This document shows, in pieces, positions 22,728 through 32,300 of a DNA stretch of 64,000 nucleotides. Below the pieces are notes generated by a model. It did not search any database, was not told the DNA's origin, and saw only the letters and a list, made by a program, of their open reading frames with translations. The DNA lies in NCBI RefSeq assembly GCF_019599265.1, contig NZ_JAHZTC010000010.1, forward strand, positions 1 to 64,000, given 5' to 3'. The number at the start of each line of letters is the position of its first letter. Position 1 is the first letter of the stretch. Source of the DNA: Pontibacter sp. HSC-14F20 (GTDB taxonomy: Bacteria; Bacteroidota; Bacteroidia; Cytophagales; Hymenobacteraceae). A program made the position numbers and the translations under genes.

Positions 22728-23114
22728 TCAATCTGCGTTCCCGTAGCGTGAGGACTGCTTTTCGTACAGTTCTTCGTGATGCTGGCTGGTGGGTTCGTAG
22801 TCTTGCCGGTGGCGCTTGATCAGCTGCTGTCTGTTCAGGTAACGCACGAAACTGTATACCGCCAGCAATACGCCAATCGGCAGCAGGGTCAGGCCAATCA
22901 GCTCCATGTACACAAGCTGCGAAAATTTGATAGCGGCAAAACCACCGGCAATAAGCGCAATGGCGGTCCGGAAGTAGGCCATCAGCGTGCGCTCGTTGGC
23001 GAAGATGGTGCGTTGTATCGCCATCTCGTCACGTATCTCCGAATTCCTCTTCTCCAGCTTCTGGATCTTCTTCTTCAGCTTTTTGATTTCGTCTTGCTCC
23101 GGCGCCTGCATCAA
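22728..23114 (-). CDS. DUF202 membrane protein, second of a tandem pair
   Basis: 128 residues. An N-terminal coiled-coil region (KKLKKKIQKLEKRNSEIRDE, residues about 9-30) precedes the DUF202/YidH motif FANERTLMAYFRTAIALIAG, then two membrane segments with a short RYLNR loop and a polar tail. The family is inner-membrane and of unknown function; related SPX-associated forms occur in eukaryotic vacuolar transporter chaperones. It is about 60% alike by eye to the gene just upstream, so the two are tandem duplicates in one transcription unit (82 bases apart). Confidence 0.85.
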   Translation of the reverse strand: MMQAPEQDEIKKLKKKIQKLEKRNSEIRDEMAIQRTIFANERTLMAYFRTAIALIAGGFAAIKFSQLVYMELIGLTLLPIGVLLAVYSFVRYLNRQQLIKRHRQDYEPTSQHHEELYEKQSSRYGNAD

Positions 23115-23196
23115 CTCTGTTTTTTGAGAAATATACGAAACAAATACGACGGAGTGCAGACCTATTACCTGCCGAGCTACTAGCCAGCTACCTTAA

Positions 23197-23592
23197 CTAA
23201 GTGGATGTGCTCTTGCCGTTCTCGCCGGGCTGGGGCAGTTCATTGTGCGCCCGCTCGTGCTCGTGGCTGGTGGGGCAGTAGCTCTGGTGGTGCCCCTCAA
23301 TAACGCGCTGCTTGTGCCTATACCTGACAAAACTGTAAATGCCCAATATGATGCCTATAGGAATCAGGATGACACCGATGACATCCAGGTATAGGTCATC
23401 GGAAAGTTTGACGGCTGCAAAACCGCCTACAGATATCGTCATGGCCGTGCGCAAGTAGGCCATCAGCGTACGCTCATTGGCAAAGATGGTGCGCTCGGCC
23501 GCCATGTGATCGCGTATTTCGGTGTTTTTCTGCTCCTGCACTTTGAGCTTCTTCTTGAGCTTCTTTATCAACTCTTTGTCGGCTTCTGACAT
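23197..23592 (-). CDS. DUF202 membrane protein, first of a tandem pair
   Basis: 131 residues from the ATG at 23592. It has the same architecture as the gene at 22728: charged coiled coil (IKKLKKKLKVQEQKNTEIRD), the FANERTLMAYLRTAMTISVG motif, two membrane helices, an arginine-rich loop and a histidine-rich tail (EGHHQSYCPTSHEHERAHNE). The start inside the longer frame is chosen because it lines up with its paralogue; the extra 21 upstream residues have no counterpart. Function is unknown. Confidence 0.82.
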   Translation of the reverse strand: MSEADKELIKKLKKKLKVQEQKNTEIRDHMAAERTIFANERTLMAYLRTAMTISVGGFAAVKLSDDLYLDVIGVILIPIGIILGIYSFVRYRHKQRVIEGHHQSYCPTSHEHERAHNELPQPGENGKSTST

Positions 23593-23776
23593 AAGTTTAG
23601 TTCTCCTGCTATTATGTACGTTTCTATTGGACTTAGGTAATAAGCAAACCCGCAAAGGTTTTGAGCGGAGCCGAGTTCAAAATTTTCAAATTCAGTGTTA
23701 AAACTATATATTGCTAAGGTGCAAAGTTTCTCCTTTTTATACCTGCTGCGCACATACGCCAACCGCACCTCTTTTT

Positions 23777-26455
23777 ATGAGAAGACATTATTTCTTGCTT
23801 GCCATCCTCATGCTGCTGGCAGGCTATACCTGGGCGCAGGACACCGGGCAGCTGCGCATCACCGCCAGTTACCAGGGGCAGTCCTTAGAAGCAGTGCTGC
23901 ATGACTTGCAGCAGAAGCACAAGCTGCGGTTATTTTATCAGCCGGAATGGGTAGAAGGAGTACAAATTTCCCAGACCTTTAACCAGGAACCACTCTCCAA
24001 TGCTTTGCAAAAGCTTCTGGATAAAGCCCGCCTTTCTTTTGTGCTCTATGATGATCGCACTGTGGTGCTGGTGCCTCAATCTGCGGCCTCCCTCTTTCGC
24101 ACAGACACGGTGCCATCTGGGGAAGCTGCTGCAGGCCAGGCCGCTGAGCGCATCGTGACCCTGAGCGGGCAGGTACGCAATGCCAAAACAGGCGAGCCCT
24201 TCATAGGAGCCACTGTGCTGCTCGTGGAGACTGGGAAAGGTACCGTTGCCGACGAGCAGGGTAGGTATACCTTGTCGGCGCCGGCCGGTAACTATACCTT
24301 GCGGGTGCGGGCCATCGGTATGGTGGAGGACCAGCGGCGGGTGAGCCTGCAGCAAAGCCGCACCATGCATGTCGAGCTGTTTGAAGTAAGTAACCAATTG
24401 CGGGAAGTGGAGGTGTCCGCCAAAGCGCCTGACCATAATGTGGAAAGCCTCGAGATGGGGGTGGCCCGCCTGAATATACAGGAGGTACGTAAGATGCCTA
24501 ACTTTTTGGGAGAGGTGGATGTACTGCGCAGCATCATTTCATTGCCGGGCGTGACCACTGTTGGCGAGGGCGCCAGTGGCTTCAACGTGCGCGGCGGCAG
24601 CATCGACCAGAACCTAGTTCTGCAGGACCAAGCGCCGCTTTTCAGTGCCTCCCACCTGTTCGGTTTCTTCTCGGTTTTCAACCCTGATATGGTGCAGGAT
24701 GTCACTTTGTACCGTGGTGGTATACCTGCCAGGTATGGCGGGCGCATCTCGTCGGTGCTGGACGTGGAGCTGAAAGAAGGCAACAAAAAGGCTCCTATTC
24801 TGAGTGGAGGTATCGGTTTGCTGGCCAGCCGCCTGATGGTAGAAGCGCCGCTGCTGAAAGACAAAGCTTCTTTTGTGCTCGGAGCTCGTGGTGCCTACCC
24901 CGGGCTGGTGCTGCGCTACGTGCCGGATAAGTCCGTGCGCAACAGCGACGGTTATTTCTATGACTTCAACGCTAAGGTCGACTATACTATCAGCCCCAAA
25001 GACCAGTTGATGATGTCCGGCTACCTGAGCCGCGACGGCTTTCGGTTTGGAGCCGATACCACCTATACCTGGGGCACTGCCACCGGCACCGCCCGCTGGA
25101 ACCATACCTTCAACGACAAACTGCTGTCAAGCGTAACCGGCGTCATTGGTGATTATGACTATGGCGTGGAGGCCGAAACAGAACCCTACAGCTATACCCT
25201 CGCTTCGGAGATCAAATACAAGCAGATCAGGGCAGACCTTAATTATGAGCCCTCCGTGCGGCATAAGGTGGGCTTGGGTGCCTCGTCCTCCTGGTATGAA
25301 TTTAATCCCGGCACGCTTACACCGGGTTCGGAGCTGTCGAGTTTGCTGCCGGTCAACATGCCGCGGGAGCGTTCCGTTGAAGCTGCGCTATACCTGGACC
25401 ATGAGTACACGCTCAGCCCTAAGGTATCGGTTAGCTACGGCCTGCGCTACTCCTCATACTTTAACCTGGGGCCAGGCGATGTATACGTGTACGATCCGGA
25501 GTCGCCACGCAGGGAGGCAACGATCATCGATACGCTGAGCTACAGCAATGGCGGCGTGATACAGCAGTATAGTAATTTTGAGCCGCGTGCTTCACTTAAA
25601 ATAAGCCTGGGGGAGAATAGCTCTGTGAAGCTGGGCTACAACCGCATGGCGCAGTACATTCACCTGATCTCCAATACAACAGCTGCCTCTCCGGTGGATA
25701 TCTGGAAAACCAGCAACCCGAACCTGCGTCCGCAGATCGGCGATCAGGTGGCGCTGGGCTTTTTCAAAAACCTGCAGGACAATACCATTGAGCTCTCAGC
25801 GGAGGCCTATTACAAGAAACTGCACGACCTGGTAGAGTACAAAGACGGCGCCCGGCTGCTGCTCAACAGCACCCTTGATGCCGACCTGCTGCCAGGGGAA
25901 GGTAAAGCTTACGGGTTAGAGCTGATGATGCGCCGCAAAGGCAAAAAACTGACGGGCTGGGCAAGCTATACCTACTCCAGGTCGCAGCGTCGCGTGAACG
26001 GTCCTACTCCCGAAGAACGCATTAACAACGGCAACTTTTTCCCGGCCAATTTCGACAAGCCGCATGACCTTACCCTGGTCGTGAATCAGCAGCTGACCAG
26101 GCTCATCAGCATGTCAGCGAACTTCACTTACAGCACCGGCAGGCCTATTACATATCCGGAGTCGGTTGGTTACATCGATGGGCTGCTGATGGTGAACTAC
26201 AGCGACCGCAACCAGCACCGCATACCTGATTACCACCGCCTGGACCTAGCCTTTGTGATTGACGGTACCAACAAGCGGAACGCAAACTGGGTGAGCAGCT
26301 GGGCCTTCTCGGTGTATAATGTTTACGGGCGGAAGAATCCTTACTCGGTGTTCTTCAAGCCAGCTTACGGCGGCACTATTCCGCAGGCTTATCGATTGTC
26401 GGTAATAGGTTCAGCGGTGCCGGCAATTACTTACAATTTCAAGATCACGAGATGA
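23777..26455 (+). CDS. TonB-dependent outer-membrane receptor with STN and carboxypeptidase-like domains
   Basis: 892 residues from the ATG at 23777, which starts a clear signal peptide (FLLAILMLLAGYTWAQ). An STN domain (about 30-100, LEAVLHDLQQKHKLRLFYQP) is followed by a CarboxypepD_reg-like beta-sandwich (about 130-215, PFIGATVLLVETGKGTVADE). The TonB plug is at about 230-340 (VDVLRSIISLPGVTTVGEGA, FNVRGGSIDQNLVLQD), then a 22-strand barrel. STN in Bacteroidota receptors may signal to an anti-sigma factor, but none is adjacent. It heads a three-gene cassette: the DUF4249 gene starts 71 bases after its stop. The substrate is unknown. Confidence 0.93.
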   Translation: MRRHYFLLAILMLLAGYTWAQDTGQLRITASYQGQSLEAVLHDLQQKHKLRLFYQPEWVEGVQISQTFNQEPLSNALQKLLDKARLSFVLYDDRTVVLVPQSAASLFRTDTVPSGEAAAGQAAERIVTLSGQVRNAKTGEPFIGATVLLVETGKGTVADEQGRYTLSAPAGNYTLRVRAIGMVEDQRRVSLQQSRTMHVELFEVSNQLREVEVSAKAPDHNVESLEMGVARLNIQEVRKMPNFLGEVDVLRSIISLPGVTTVGEGASGFNVRGGSIDQNLVLQDQAPLFSASHLFGFFSVFNPDMVQDVTLYRGGIPARYGGRISSVLDVELKEGNKKAPILSGGIGLLASRLMVEAPLLKDKASFVLGARGAYPGLVLRYVPDKSVRNSDGYFYDFNAKVDYTISPKDQLMMSGYLSRDGFRFGADTTYTWGTATGTARWNHTFNDKLLSSVTGVIGDYDYGVEAETEPYSYTLASEIKYKQIRADLNYEPSVRHKVGLGASSSWYEFNPGTLTPGSELSSLLPVNMPRERSVEAALYLDHEYTLSPKVSVSYGLRYSSYFNLGPGDVYVYDPESPRREATIIDTLSYSNGGVIQQYSNFEPRASLKISLGENSSVKLGYNRMAQYIHLISNTTAASPVDIWKTSNPNLRPQIGDQVALGFFKNLQDNTIELSAEAYYKKLHDLVEYKDGARLLLNSTLDADLLPGEGKAYGLELMMRRKGKKLTGWASYTYSRSQRRVNGPTPEERINNGNFFPANFDKPHDLTLVVNQQLTRLISMSANFTYSTGRPITYPESVGYIDGLLMVNYSDRNQHRIPDYHRLDLAFVIDGTNKRNANWVSSWAFSVYNVYGRKNPYSVFFKPAYGGTIPQAYRLSVIGSAVPAITYNFKITR

Positions 26456-26526
26456 GCACAGGGTTATGGAAAGGACAGGCCTGGCGCAGCGTCCTGATTT
26501 TACACAGAAATGAAAGTCACCTGAAA

Positions 26527-27594
26527 ATGCAGTTAGCAACTAAATATTGTCAGATCCGGGTGTGGGCCACATTGCTGATCCTCGTCCTACTGCAGGCTTG
26601 CGTGGAGCCTTTTGAGCTCCAGACAGGTGCCGAGCAGAAGTCGCTGGTGGTGAGTGGGATGATCACAGACCAGAATAACCCGGAACTAAACAAAGTAACC
26701 CTCACCTGGACCGCCCCTTTCGATAGTGAGAACCAGCAGGTAGTGGTAGAGCGCCTGCATAATGCCACCGTCACGGTGCAGGACAACCTCGGCAACAGCA
26801 TGCCTTTGTATGAAGAAGGCAGAACCGGCGTGTATACCCTCAGTGCGGATGACTACCAGGTAGAGCAGGGCAAGAGCTATACCTTGCACATCACGTTGCC
26901 CGACGGCCGGGAGTATACCTCACGTCCGGAACTATTGCGCCCGGTGCCTGCCATGCAGGGTATAAGCTATGAGTATAAGCAATTCGTAGACGTGGTGCGC
27001 AACTCAGCGGGTATGCTGATCGAGCGCAAGTCGGTGGGTTTTGAGGTGAAGGCGCAGGTACAGGATCCGTCAGAGCGAGGCAACTACTACCGTTGGGACA
27101 CAGAGGGTGTGTTCGAGTTTTATTCCGATGTAGGCGATGCGCCCTTGCCTGCAAGGTGCTGGTCCAATAGGGGGAGCATCAACACCAAAGTGGTAACAAA
27201 CGACGACAGGCTGGTAAATGGCCGTTATTTTGAGCAGCCGGTGGTGGTCGTGCCAGCCGACATCCCAACCAAATACCGCATTAAGATCAGGCAATTCTCA
27301 CTGACCGGCGAAGCCTATGAATTCTGGCGCCTGTTCAATGAGCAGCAGTCCAGCGTGGGCAGTATTTTCGACCCGCCTCCGGCACGCATCAACGGTAACA
27401 TGTACAGCATCACCAATCCTGAAGAGTGGGTGGTTGGGTATTTTACTGCTTCTTCTATGGTAGAAGATTTTATTGTGATTCATCGGCAGCTGTACGCGCC
27501 ATTTCCAGGATTGCCTTACGAGCCGCCCATGGGAGACTGTCGCTTCACTCTTCTATACCCTAATGTAACTGACCAGCGGCCAATCGGCTTTTGA
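26527..27594 (+). CDS. DUF4249 surface lipoprotein partner of the TonB receptor
   Basis: 355 residues from the ATG at 26527, where a textbook lipoprotein signal begins (VWATLLILVLLQAC, lipobox LLQAC at about 22-25). An in-frame ATG at 26452 overlaps the receptor's stop codon (ATGA) and would add 25 hydrophilic residues before the signal; translational coupling through it cannot be ruled out. The DUF4249 body starts EPFELQTGAEQKSLVVSGMI and carries the usual VQDNLGNSMPLYEEGRTGVY and YTLHITLPDGREYTS strands. DUF4249 lipoproteins regularly sit next to TonB receptors and are thought to act as surface substrate-binding partners. Confidence 0.88.
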   Translation: MQLATKYCQIRVWATLLILVLLQACVEPFELQTGAEQKSLVVSGMITDQNNPELNKVTLTWTAPFDSENQQVVVERLHNATVTVQDNLGNSMPLYEEGRTGVYTLSADDYQVEQGKSYTLHITLPDGREYTSRPELLRPVPAMQGISYEYKQFVDVVRNSAGMLIERKSVGFEVKAQVQDPSERGNYYRWDTEGVFEFYSDVGDAPLPARCWSNRGSINTKVVTNDDRLVNGRYFEQPVVVVPADIPTKYRIKIRQFSLTGEAYEFWRLFNEQQSSVGSIFDPPPARINGNMYSITNPEEWVVGYFTASSMVEDFIVIHRQLYAPFPGLPYEPPMGDCRFTLLYPNVTDQRPIGF

Positions 27595-27605
27595 TAAATT
27601 ATTGG

Positions 27606-29702
27606 ATGATGATCAAACCCGGAATAATAAATAGCAGGAAACTGCGGGTCGTGTGCTGGTTGCTGGTAGCTCCCATGCTTAGCTTGCCGGTATTTGCGCA
27701 GCAGGAGCAGGTTGCCAAAGTAGCCGCCGCCCAGGTACAGCTGCAGCTCTCCGATGAGCAGGTTCAGCTGGTGCACAATCAGCCTTGGTACATGGCAGGT
27801 GAGCGACTCTGGTACAGTGCCGCTGTGCGCAAAAACTCCACTGCTCCCGCGAGCCGGGTGCTTTATGTAGAGCTGCTGGACGCGAAAGGCACTGCCCTAA
27901 TCAGCCAGCGACTTGTTATCGAAGACGGAAAAGCGCAGGGAGATTTTCTGTTGCCTAAAGATATGCCCTCGGGCAGCTATACGCTGCAGGCTGCCACTAA
28001 CTGGATGAGGAACTTCAGTGCGCAGCAACACTGGCAACAGCAGCTCACCATTGTAAACCCAAACGAAGTCAGGGCGCTGCAGGCACAGCCGGCAAAGACT
28101 AAACCACTACAAGTGCGCTTCCAACCGGAGTCTGGCAGATGGCCGGCAGGGGTACCTACCCAAATAGTAGCAACCGTGACCAACGCTGCAGGTATAGGTA
28201 TAGCCGCTCAAGGTATAGTAACTGATACGGCCGGGCAAACCATCACCACCTTCAAAAGCGACGAAACAGGTATAGCAACTTTCAGCCTGACGGCCACAGA
28301 AGAGCAGGATCTGGTCGCGAAGCTGCAGGCAGAAGGCTATGCACCGCAACAGGTGAGTCTTCCGAAACCAAAGCAGCAAGGTATAGCGCTATCAGTCGGA
28401 AAAGTAAGCACCGCAGGTATACAGGTAAACGTGCAAAGCCAACCGGGGACGGGGCATGTGCTGGTGGCAGCATCGGGAGGAACTGTGTACTTCTCGCAGC
28501 ATATTACCGGAACTGGGCAGTTCACGGTGCCATGGCTTAATGCCGCGCAACCCGGATCTCGCCTGCTGCTGCTCAACACGGGCGGTCTGGTAGAAGCAGA
28601 GCAGCAGGTTCGTCTACCTCATTCAACAGGTATAGAAGTGCAAACAGACAGCAAGCAGTATGGCACCCGCCAGCAAGTCACTGTTACCGTAACGGGGCTG
28701 CCGCACTCTGTTTGGCTTGCAGCCTCTGTAGCGGAGCGCCTTGCAGCACTTCAGCAGCCTGCTGGTTTTGTCATTGCAAACAACACAGAACTAGGATATG
28801 AAGTGGACCGGGAGCTTTGGGATGCCATTGCAAAAAATGAAACAGAAGCCCGGTATGGCCGTGAGTCTTTGGTCGAGCCGATGCGGCAGGAAGGTATAAA
28901 GGCACCTTTTCAGCAGGATATTTTCGCCAGGAAAACAGACACAGCCTTTGTGCAGGCACTGCCACCACATGTAATAAGCGCTGCGCAAAAACACTATACC
29001 CGCAGCAACATCCATAACATTTATGGTTTGACAGAACCGCATGCCACTGCCCCGCTGCCACGTTTGCCAGCCGACCGGGTGTTTAAGCTGGACGAGTACG
29101 TTGCTTTTCAGGATGTAGAGGAGGCTATACGGGAGGCAACTACCAACCTGCGTATGCTCAAAAAGAAGGGCAAACAAACCGTGCGGCTGCTTTATGTAGC
29201 TCCCGGAACCAAGCGCATGATGAAAGAGGAGCCGCTATACCTGCTGGACGGTGTCATGCTGGAAAATATGGACGAGATCATGGCACTCGACCTGAACGAT
29301 ATCGCCTCTATTGAGATTGCGTGGTCAGAGGAGAAACTGTACGCCGGCAACCTGGGACGTCTGGTCGACAATGGTATGTTTGCCATCTACACCAAAAGTG
29401 GTGAGGCCCGTGAACGACTCAAAGAAAAGGGTATGCCCGTACTGTATGAACAGTACAACCTGCCCCGGAACTTCGTAGTGCCAACTGCTATTTCCGGCGA
29501 TGCCGCACAGGCCCAGCTTCCAGACTTCCGCCAACAATTGTTCTGGCAGCCATACCTGCAGGCCGGAGCCGACGGCAGTGCTACGTTCACGTTCTATACC
29601 TCCGACGAAACCGGCGTATTTGAGATACAGGTACAGGGGCAAACTGCAGAGGGTATACCTGTAAGCGGAAGCTCATCATTTGAAGTAAAGCTGCTAAACT
29701 AG
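27606..29702 (+). CDS. secreted macroglobulin-like (MG2-type) protein, third gene of the TonB cassette
   Basis: 698 residues with a signal peptide ending at VFAQQ (about residue 33). Residues 50-145 are an MG2-like beta-sandwich (YMAGERLWYSAAVRKNSTAP, LLPKDMPSGSYTLQAATNWM), as in alpha-2-macroglobulins, but no thioester motif is visible and the protein is far shorter than a true macroglobulin. A segment near 535-600 (LYLLDGVMLENMDEIMALDL, then DIASIEIAWSEEKLYAGNLG) resembles a TonB-plug-like module, and the C-terminus is another beta domain. The start is probably the ATG at 27606; a TTG at 27591 overlaps the DUF4249 stop. Seven AGGTATA motif copies lie within 28190-28634, all but one overlap read as Gly-Ile. 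Confidence 0.75.
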   Translation: MMIKPGIINSRKLRVVCWLLVAPMLSLPVFAQQEQVAKVAAAQVQLQLSDEQVQLVHNQPWYMAGERLWYSAAVRKNSTAPASRVLYVELLDAKGTALISQRLVIEDGKAQGDFLLPKDMPSGSYTLQAATNWMRNFSAQQHWQQQLTIVNPNEVRALQAQPAKTKPLQVRFQPESGRWPAGVPTQIVATVTNAAGIGIAAQGIVTDTAGQTITTFKSDETGIATFSLTATEEQDLVAKLQAEGYAPQQVSLPKPKQQGIALSVGKVSTAGIQVNVQSQPGTGHVLVAASGGTVYFSQHITGTGQFTVPWLNAAQPGSRLLLLNTGGLVEAEQQVRLPHSTGIEVQTDSKQYGTRQQVTVTVTGLPHSVWLAASVAERLAALQQPAGFVIANNTELGYEVDRELWDAIAKNETEARYGRESLVEPMRQEGIKAPFQQDIFARKTDTAFVQALPPHVISAAQKHYTRSNIHNIYGLTEPHATAPLPRLPADRVFKLDEYVAFQDVEEAIREATTNLRMLKKKGKQTVRLLYVAPGTKRMMKEEPLYLLDGVMLENMDEIMALDLNDIASIEIAWSEEKLYAGNLGRLVDNGMFAIYTKSGEARERLKEKGMPVLYEQYNLPRNFVVPTAISGDAAQAQLPDFRQQLFWQPYLQAGADGSATFTFYTSDETGVFEIQVQGQTAEGIPVSGSSSFEVKLLN
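28190..28634 (+). repeat. dense cluster of the dispersed AGGTATA motif inside a gene
   Basis: AGGTATA starts at 28190, 28196, 28211, 28268, 28379, 28415 and 28628. All are on the same strand and frame, so each gives Gly-Ile with the rare codon ATA. By chance fewer than 0.06 copies would be expected in 445 bases counting both strands. Confidence 0.85.
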
Positions 29703-29811
29703 AAGACAGCATAAGACTAAACTTTAACCTATACCCTGTTCCCCGTAAAGACACGCTACTATCAAATGCTGAAAGAGTGTCATCTATTGAAAGACGATAT
29801 AGACTTTCATA

Positions 29812-29849
29812 AAAAAACGCCCCTCTGTTCTGCAGCGGGGCGTTTTTTG
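29812..29849. terminator. bidirectional terminator between the TonB cassette and the LOG gene
   Basis: Twelve-bp arms (29812-29823 and 29837-29848), A-run on the left and T-run on the right. It lies between convergent genes. Confidence 0.9.
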
Positions 29850-29865
29850 TGGAACTTCTTTTCTC

Positions 29866-30798
29866 TTAGAAGTTCGGAGACAGCAGGTATTTGCTGTAGA
29901 ACTCGTCGATTACTTTTACCGCCTCAGTCGCATCGTCAACGATGTGGATCAGGTCCATGTCTTCCCGGCTGATGTTGCTTTCTGTGTTCAGCATCACGTC
30001 CTCAACCCATTTAAACAGACCTCCCCAGAATTCGCGCCCTACCAGCACAATCGGGAATGCGCCGATCTTCTTAGTTTGGATCAGCGTGATCGCCTCAAAC
30101 AGCTCGTCGAGCGTACCAAAACCACCCGGCATGACGATAAAGCCCTGTGCATACTTCACGAACATCACTTTGCGCACAAAGAAATAGTCGAAGTTGATGA
30201 GCTTGTCAGAGTCGATGTAAATGTTGTTGAACTGCTCGAATGGCAAGTGGATGTTCAAACCTACCGATTTGCCGCCCTCTGAGTGTGCGCCTTTGTTCCC
30301 GGCTTCCATAATGCCTGGTCCGCCGCCCGTGATAACGCCATACCCGTGGCGCACCAGCTTAGCGGCAATTTCCTCGGCCATAACGTAGTACTTGTGCGTG
30401 TTCTTGGTACGGGCCGAACCAAAAATAGAAACGCAGGGACCGATCTTGGCCAGTTTCTCGAAGCCTTCCACAAACTCCGACATCACCTTAAAGATCTGCC
30501 AGGAGTCGGCAATTTTGATCTCGTTCCAGTCTTTGTCTACAAAGGCTTTTCTGATTTTGATGTCCTCTTCTGAAGCAGGAGGGGCCTGCACGTGTCCGGA
30601 CTCGCGCAGATCAGTAATGGTTTTTGCTTTATTCTCGTTAACATCCGGGTTTAGGATCGTTTGTCCGCTACCGGTGTTGTGTGACTCATCATTGAGTTTC
30701 GTTTTGCTTGTTTTTCTAAGCTTTGTCATAAATCTTTCTTCGTCTTCTTCAGGAGGCAGGCCTCCTGCGGCGCACTCAAACAGAGGCGCCTTCTTCAT
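29866..30798 (-). CDS. LOG family (TIGR00730) nucleoside-monophosphate phosphoribohydrolase
   Basis: 310 residues. The Rossmann-like LOG/lysine-decarboxylase-like fold starts near residue 120 (GPCVSIFGSARTKNTHKYYV) and carries both family motifs: GVITGGGPGIMEAGNKGA and the PGGFGTLDELFE active-site motif. LOG enzymes release the free base from nucleoside 5'-monophosphates, known as cytokinin-activating enzymes in plants. The first 110 residues are hydrophilic and probably disordered, longer than the usual family member. Cytosolic. Monocistronic, with its terminator on the convergent side. Confidence 0.88.
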   Translation of the reverse strand: MKKAPLFECAAGGLPPEEDEERFMTKLRKTSKTKLNDESHNTGSGQTILNPDVNENKAKTITDLRESGHVQAPPASEEDIKIRKAFVDKDWNEIKIADSWQIFKVMSEFVEGFEKLAKIGPCVSIFGSARTKNTHKYYVMAEEIAAKLVRHGYGVITGGGPGIMEAGNKGAHSEGGKSVGLNIHLPFEQFNNIYIDSDKLINFDYFFVRKVMFVKYAQGFIVMPGGFGTLDELFEAITLIQTKKIGAFPIVLVGREFWGGLFKWVEDVMLNTESNISREDMDLIHIVDDATEAVKVIDEFYSKYLLSPNF

Positions 30799-30870
30799 TT
30801 AATAAATAATTTTAAGGGCTTGTGCCTGCAGCGTGGAGGTTAAACTTTGCAGCCACGGTTGTGTCTTTTC

Positions 30871-32118
30871 CTACTTGGAGCGTATCGCAATTACCGGGTC
30901 CAGGTTTGAAGCGAGCACCGCCGGTATTATACCTGACAGCATACCTATGACCGCCGATACGCCCAGGCCCAGTATAATGTTGCTTGCCGAGAGCGATATT
31001 TTCATCATGTCCTGCGGTATAAGCGTGAGCAGGAATACCAGCAAGATACCAATGCCACCGCCAATAATGCTCAAAAATACAGACTCGAACAAGAACTGGA
31101 AAAGGATGAAATAGTTTTTGGCACCCAGTGATTTTTGAATACCGATGATATTAGTTCTTTCTTTAACAGACACAAACATAATGTTGGCAATGCCGAAACC
31201 GCCTACCAGTATAGCAAAGCCACCGATCATCCAGCCAGCCATACCAATTACCTCAAATAAGCCTGTTATGGCTTGTGTAGCCATTTCGGGCCGGTTAATG
31301 GCGAAGCTGTCCTCGTCGCGTGGTTTCAGGCCCCGGATGTTGCGCATCATGCCGCGCACCTCGTATTCCAGTTCCTGTAGCCCCACGTCATCGTCACGCC
31401 CCTTTACAGCAATGGTCGAGCCGATGCCGTTGGGGCCGGTCGCATACATCTTGCTGAACGTGCCGTAAGGTATAATCCCCATCTGGTCGAAGTTAGGCAT
31501 GCCAAACATGCTTTCGCCCTGCTTCTCCATTACGCCGATGACCGTAAACTTATGTCCGCTCACCCTGAGTTCCTGCCCTATAGCTGACTGGCCCGGGTAT
31601 AGCGTACTGGCCACTTCATCGCCTATGATCATTACATTCCGGGCTGCGTCCACCTCCATCGGCACAAAGTAGCGTCCTTCCGCCACCGGAATCTCTGTTA
31701 CTTTGTTGTAGTCGTAGGTTACGCCCATCAGGCCGGCGTCTCTGTAATTGTTGTTGCGGTGCTTGAACAGGCTGCGCCCTCTGTTGGCAAAAATAGCCAC
31801 GCCGGCATCGTTGGTCAGGTTGCGGTCCAGTAGCCGGTATTCGTGGGTGTTAGGCTGCGGACGTTTAAAATACTTCCACCAAGGGTATTCACCTCCAAAA
31901 CTCCAGGGCCACTTCTCCACATACAGCACCTTGTCACCAATGAAACTCATGCTGTCGCGTACGTTACGCTCAAGCGAATCGACCAGCGTGAATACCGATA
32001 TGATGGCGAAAATGCCTATCGTGACGCCCAGCAGGGAGAGGATCGTTCGGAGCAGGTTGGCGCGTAAAGCCTGCCATGCAAAGCGGAAACTTTCAGCTAT
32101 TAGGCGGAGGTAGATCAT
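30871..32118 (-). CDS. MacB/FtsX-type ABC transporter permease
   Basis: 415 residues: an N-terminal membrane helix (about 20-45, RTILSLLGVTIGIFAIISVF), a periplasmic MacB core domain (about 45-280), and three C-terminal helices with the FtsX pattern (GGFGIANIMFVSVKERTNII GIQKSLGAK region, about 300-330). Such permeases pair with a MacB/LolD-like ATPase for mechanotransmission or lipoprotein/peptide export. No such ATPase is adjacent, so its partner must be encoded elsewhere. The start is the ATG at 32118. Monocistronic. Confidence 0.9.
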   Translation of the reverse strand: MIYLRLIAESFRFAWQALRANLLRTILSLLGVTIGIFAIISVFTLVDSLERNVRDSMSFIGDKVLYVEKWPWSFGGEYPWWKYFKRPQPNTHEYRLLDRNLTNDAGVAIFANRGRSLFKHRNNNYRDAGLMGVTYDYNKVTEIPVAEGRYFVPMEVDAARNVMIIGDEVASTLYPGQSAIGQELRVSGHKFTVIGVMEKQGESMFGMPNFDQMGIIPYGTFSKMYATGPNGIGSTIAVKGRDDDVGLQELEYEVRGMMRNIRGLKPRDEDSFAINRPEMATQAITGLFEVIGMAGWMIGGFAILVGGFGIANIMFVSVKERTNIIGIQKSLGAKNYFILFQFLFESVFLSIIGGGIGILLVFLLTLIPQDMMKISLSASNIILGLGVSAVIGMLSGIIPAVLASNLDPVIAIRSK

Positions 32119-32176
32119 AGTTTGGCGTATAGCAAAGTAATTTTCTTAAAAGTAAGAATATTTCGGGCAAACTAAG

Positions 32177-32184
32177 TAAATTTG
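32177..32184 (+). promoter_or_regulatory. -7 promoter box (TAAATTTG) upstream of queA
   Basis: An exact TAnnTTTG match 117 bases before queA. No TTTG at the right distance upstream. The implied leader of about 110 bases holds no recognised riboswitch. Confidence 0.4.
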
Positions 32185-32300
32185 CGGTTTGATTTTTTAA
32201 TTGTATCATGGGTAAGCTATCCTGAAATTTCAGGAAACCGGCATATTGCCAGATACACGCCGTTCTAAATCAGCACGATTTATACCGTAATATAAAAAGT

